Source of the DNA: an uncultured Bacteroidales bacterium | GTDB taxonomy: Bacteria > Bacteroidota > Bacteroidia > Bacteroidales > Muribaculaceae | Reading direction: 5' to 3' | Length of the DNA stretch: 5,740 nucleotides | Assembly (NCBI GenBank): GCA_900554345.1 | Contig: USHH01000148.1 | Span: forward strand, 1 to 5,740 | Shown: piece after piece, positions 5,654-5,740 of the stretch | Position numbering within the stretch: the first letter of the stretch is position 1 | How the letters are laid out: each line of letters begins with the position of its first letter | The notes under the pieces: generated by a model | Database searches by the model: none | Told to the model about the DNA's origin: nothing | Seen by the model: only the letters and a program-made list of their open reading frames with translations | Translations under genes and position numbers: made by a program

Positions 5654-5740
5654 TCTCGCCCGCCGAATATTACGCTTTTTTTACTGTCAATTCACATTCC
5701 CATTTATTGCCGCAATGGCCGAGCCTGTTCTTTATCTGTT
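5654..5740. other. Non-coding end of window after ribH
   Basis: These 87 bases are more AT-rich than the genes and hold no supported ORF. A T7 run at 5676-5682, 23 bases after the ribH stop, could mark transcription termination, but the sequence before it (CGAATATTACG) forms only a weak stem, so a terminator is not called. The final bases TATCTGTT resemble but do not match the Bacteroidota -7 box. Confidence 0.4.

Noticed and set aside
5733..5740. TATCTGTT as a second promoter box
   Set aside because: It differs from TAnnTTTG at two of the four TTTG positions and the window ends there, so neither a start site nor a downstream gene can be assessed.
1..5740. Mobile elements, CRISPR arrays, tRNA or rRNA genes, defence genes
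   Set aside because: The window is almost fully occupied by recognisable housekeeping genes, and no regular repeats, transposase motifs or RNA-gene signatures were seen.

Overview
The window is a compact block of housekeeping genes, all on the + strand, from a GC-rich member of Bacteroidota, most likely order Bacteroidales. The placement rests on four things: a near-consensus Bacteroidota -7 promoter box (TAnnTTTG) at 950-957; start sites that mostly lack Shine-Dalgarno sequences; RecF, Upp and RibF that read like the Bacteroidales versions (from memory, not searched); and a SIS-only arabinose-5-phosphate isomerase, a form known from Bacteroides. The high GC and general flavour suggest something like Muribaculaceae, but family level is a guess.

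Layout. Positions 2-55 hold what looks like the last codons of an upstream gene, overlapping the start of ribF (48-935, riboflavin kinase/FAD synthetase). The end of ribF contains an A/T-rich imperfect hairpin (905-933). A 47-bp gap follows, with the -7 promoter box. Then come seven tightly packed genes: upp (uracil phosphoribosyltransferase, 983-1651), recF (1651-2760), a DUF721/DciA-like gene (2766-3059), a hotdog-fold acyl-CoA thioesterase (3068-3583), a CBS-less KdsD-type isomerase (3564-4214), a soluble TPR-like protein (4227-5150) and ribH (lumazine synthase, 5153-5653). The junctions are -1, +5, +8, -20, +12 and +2 nt, so they are probably one transcription unit. The last 87 bases are AT-richer and non-coding as far as can be seen.

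Functionally the block is mixed. RecF and the DUF721 protein belong to replication and repair, Upp to pyrimidine salvage, KdsD to Kdo/LPS synthesis, and RibH and RibF to flavin synthesis (RibH makes the riboflavin precursor; RibF turns riboflavin into FMN and FAD). The thioesterase substrate and the TPR protein's role are unknown. No mobile element, CRISPR array, RNA gene or defence system is visible, and I do not see a new biological system. The points most worth a second look are the conserved but unexplained TPR-ribH pairing, the CBS-less isomerase with its active site intact, the start-site questions for ribF and the thioesterase, and a few palindromes and homopolymer tracts.
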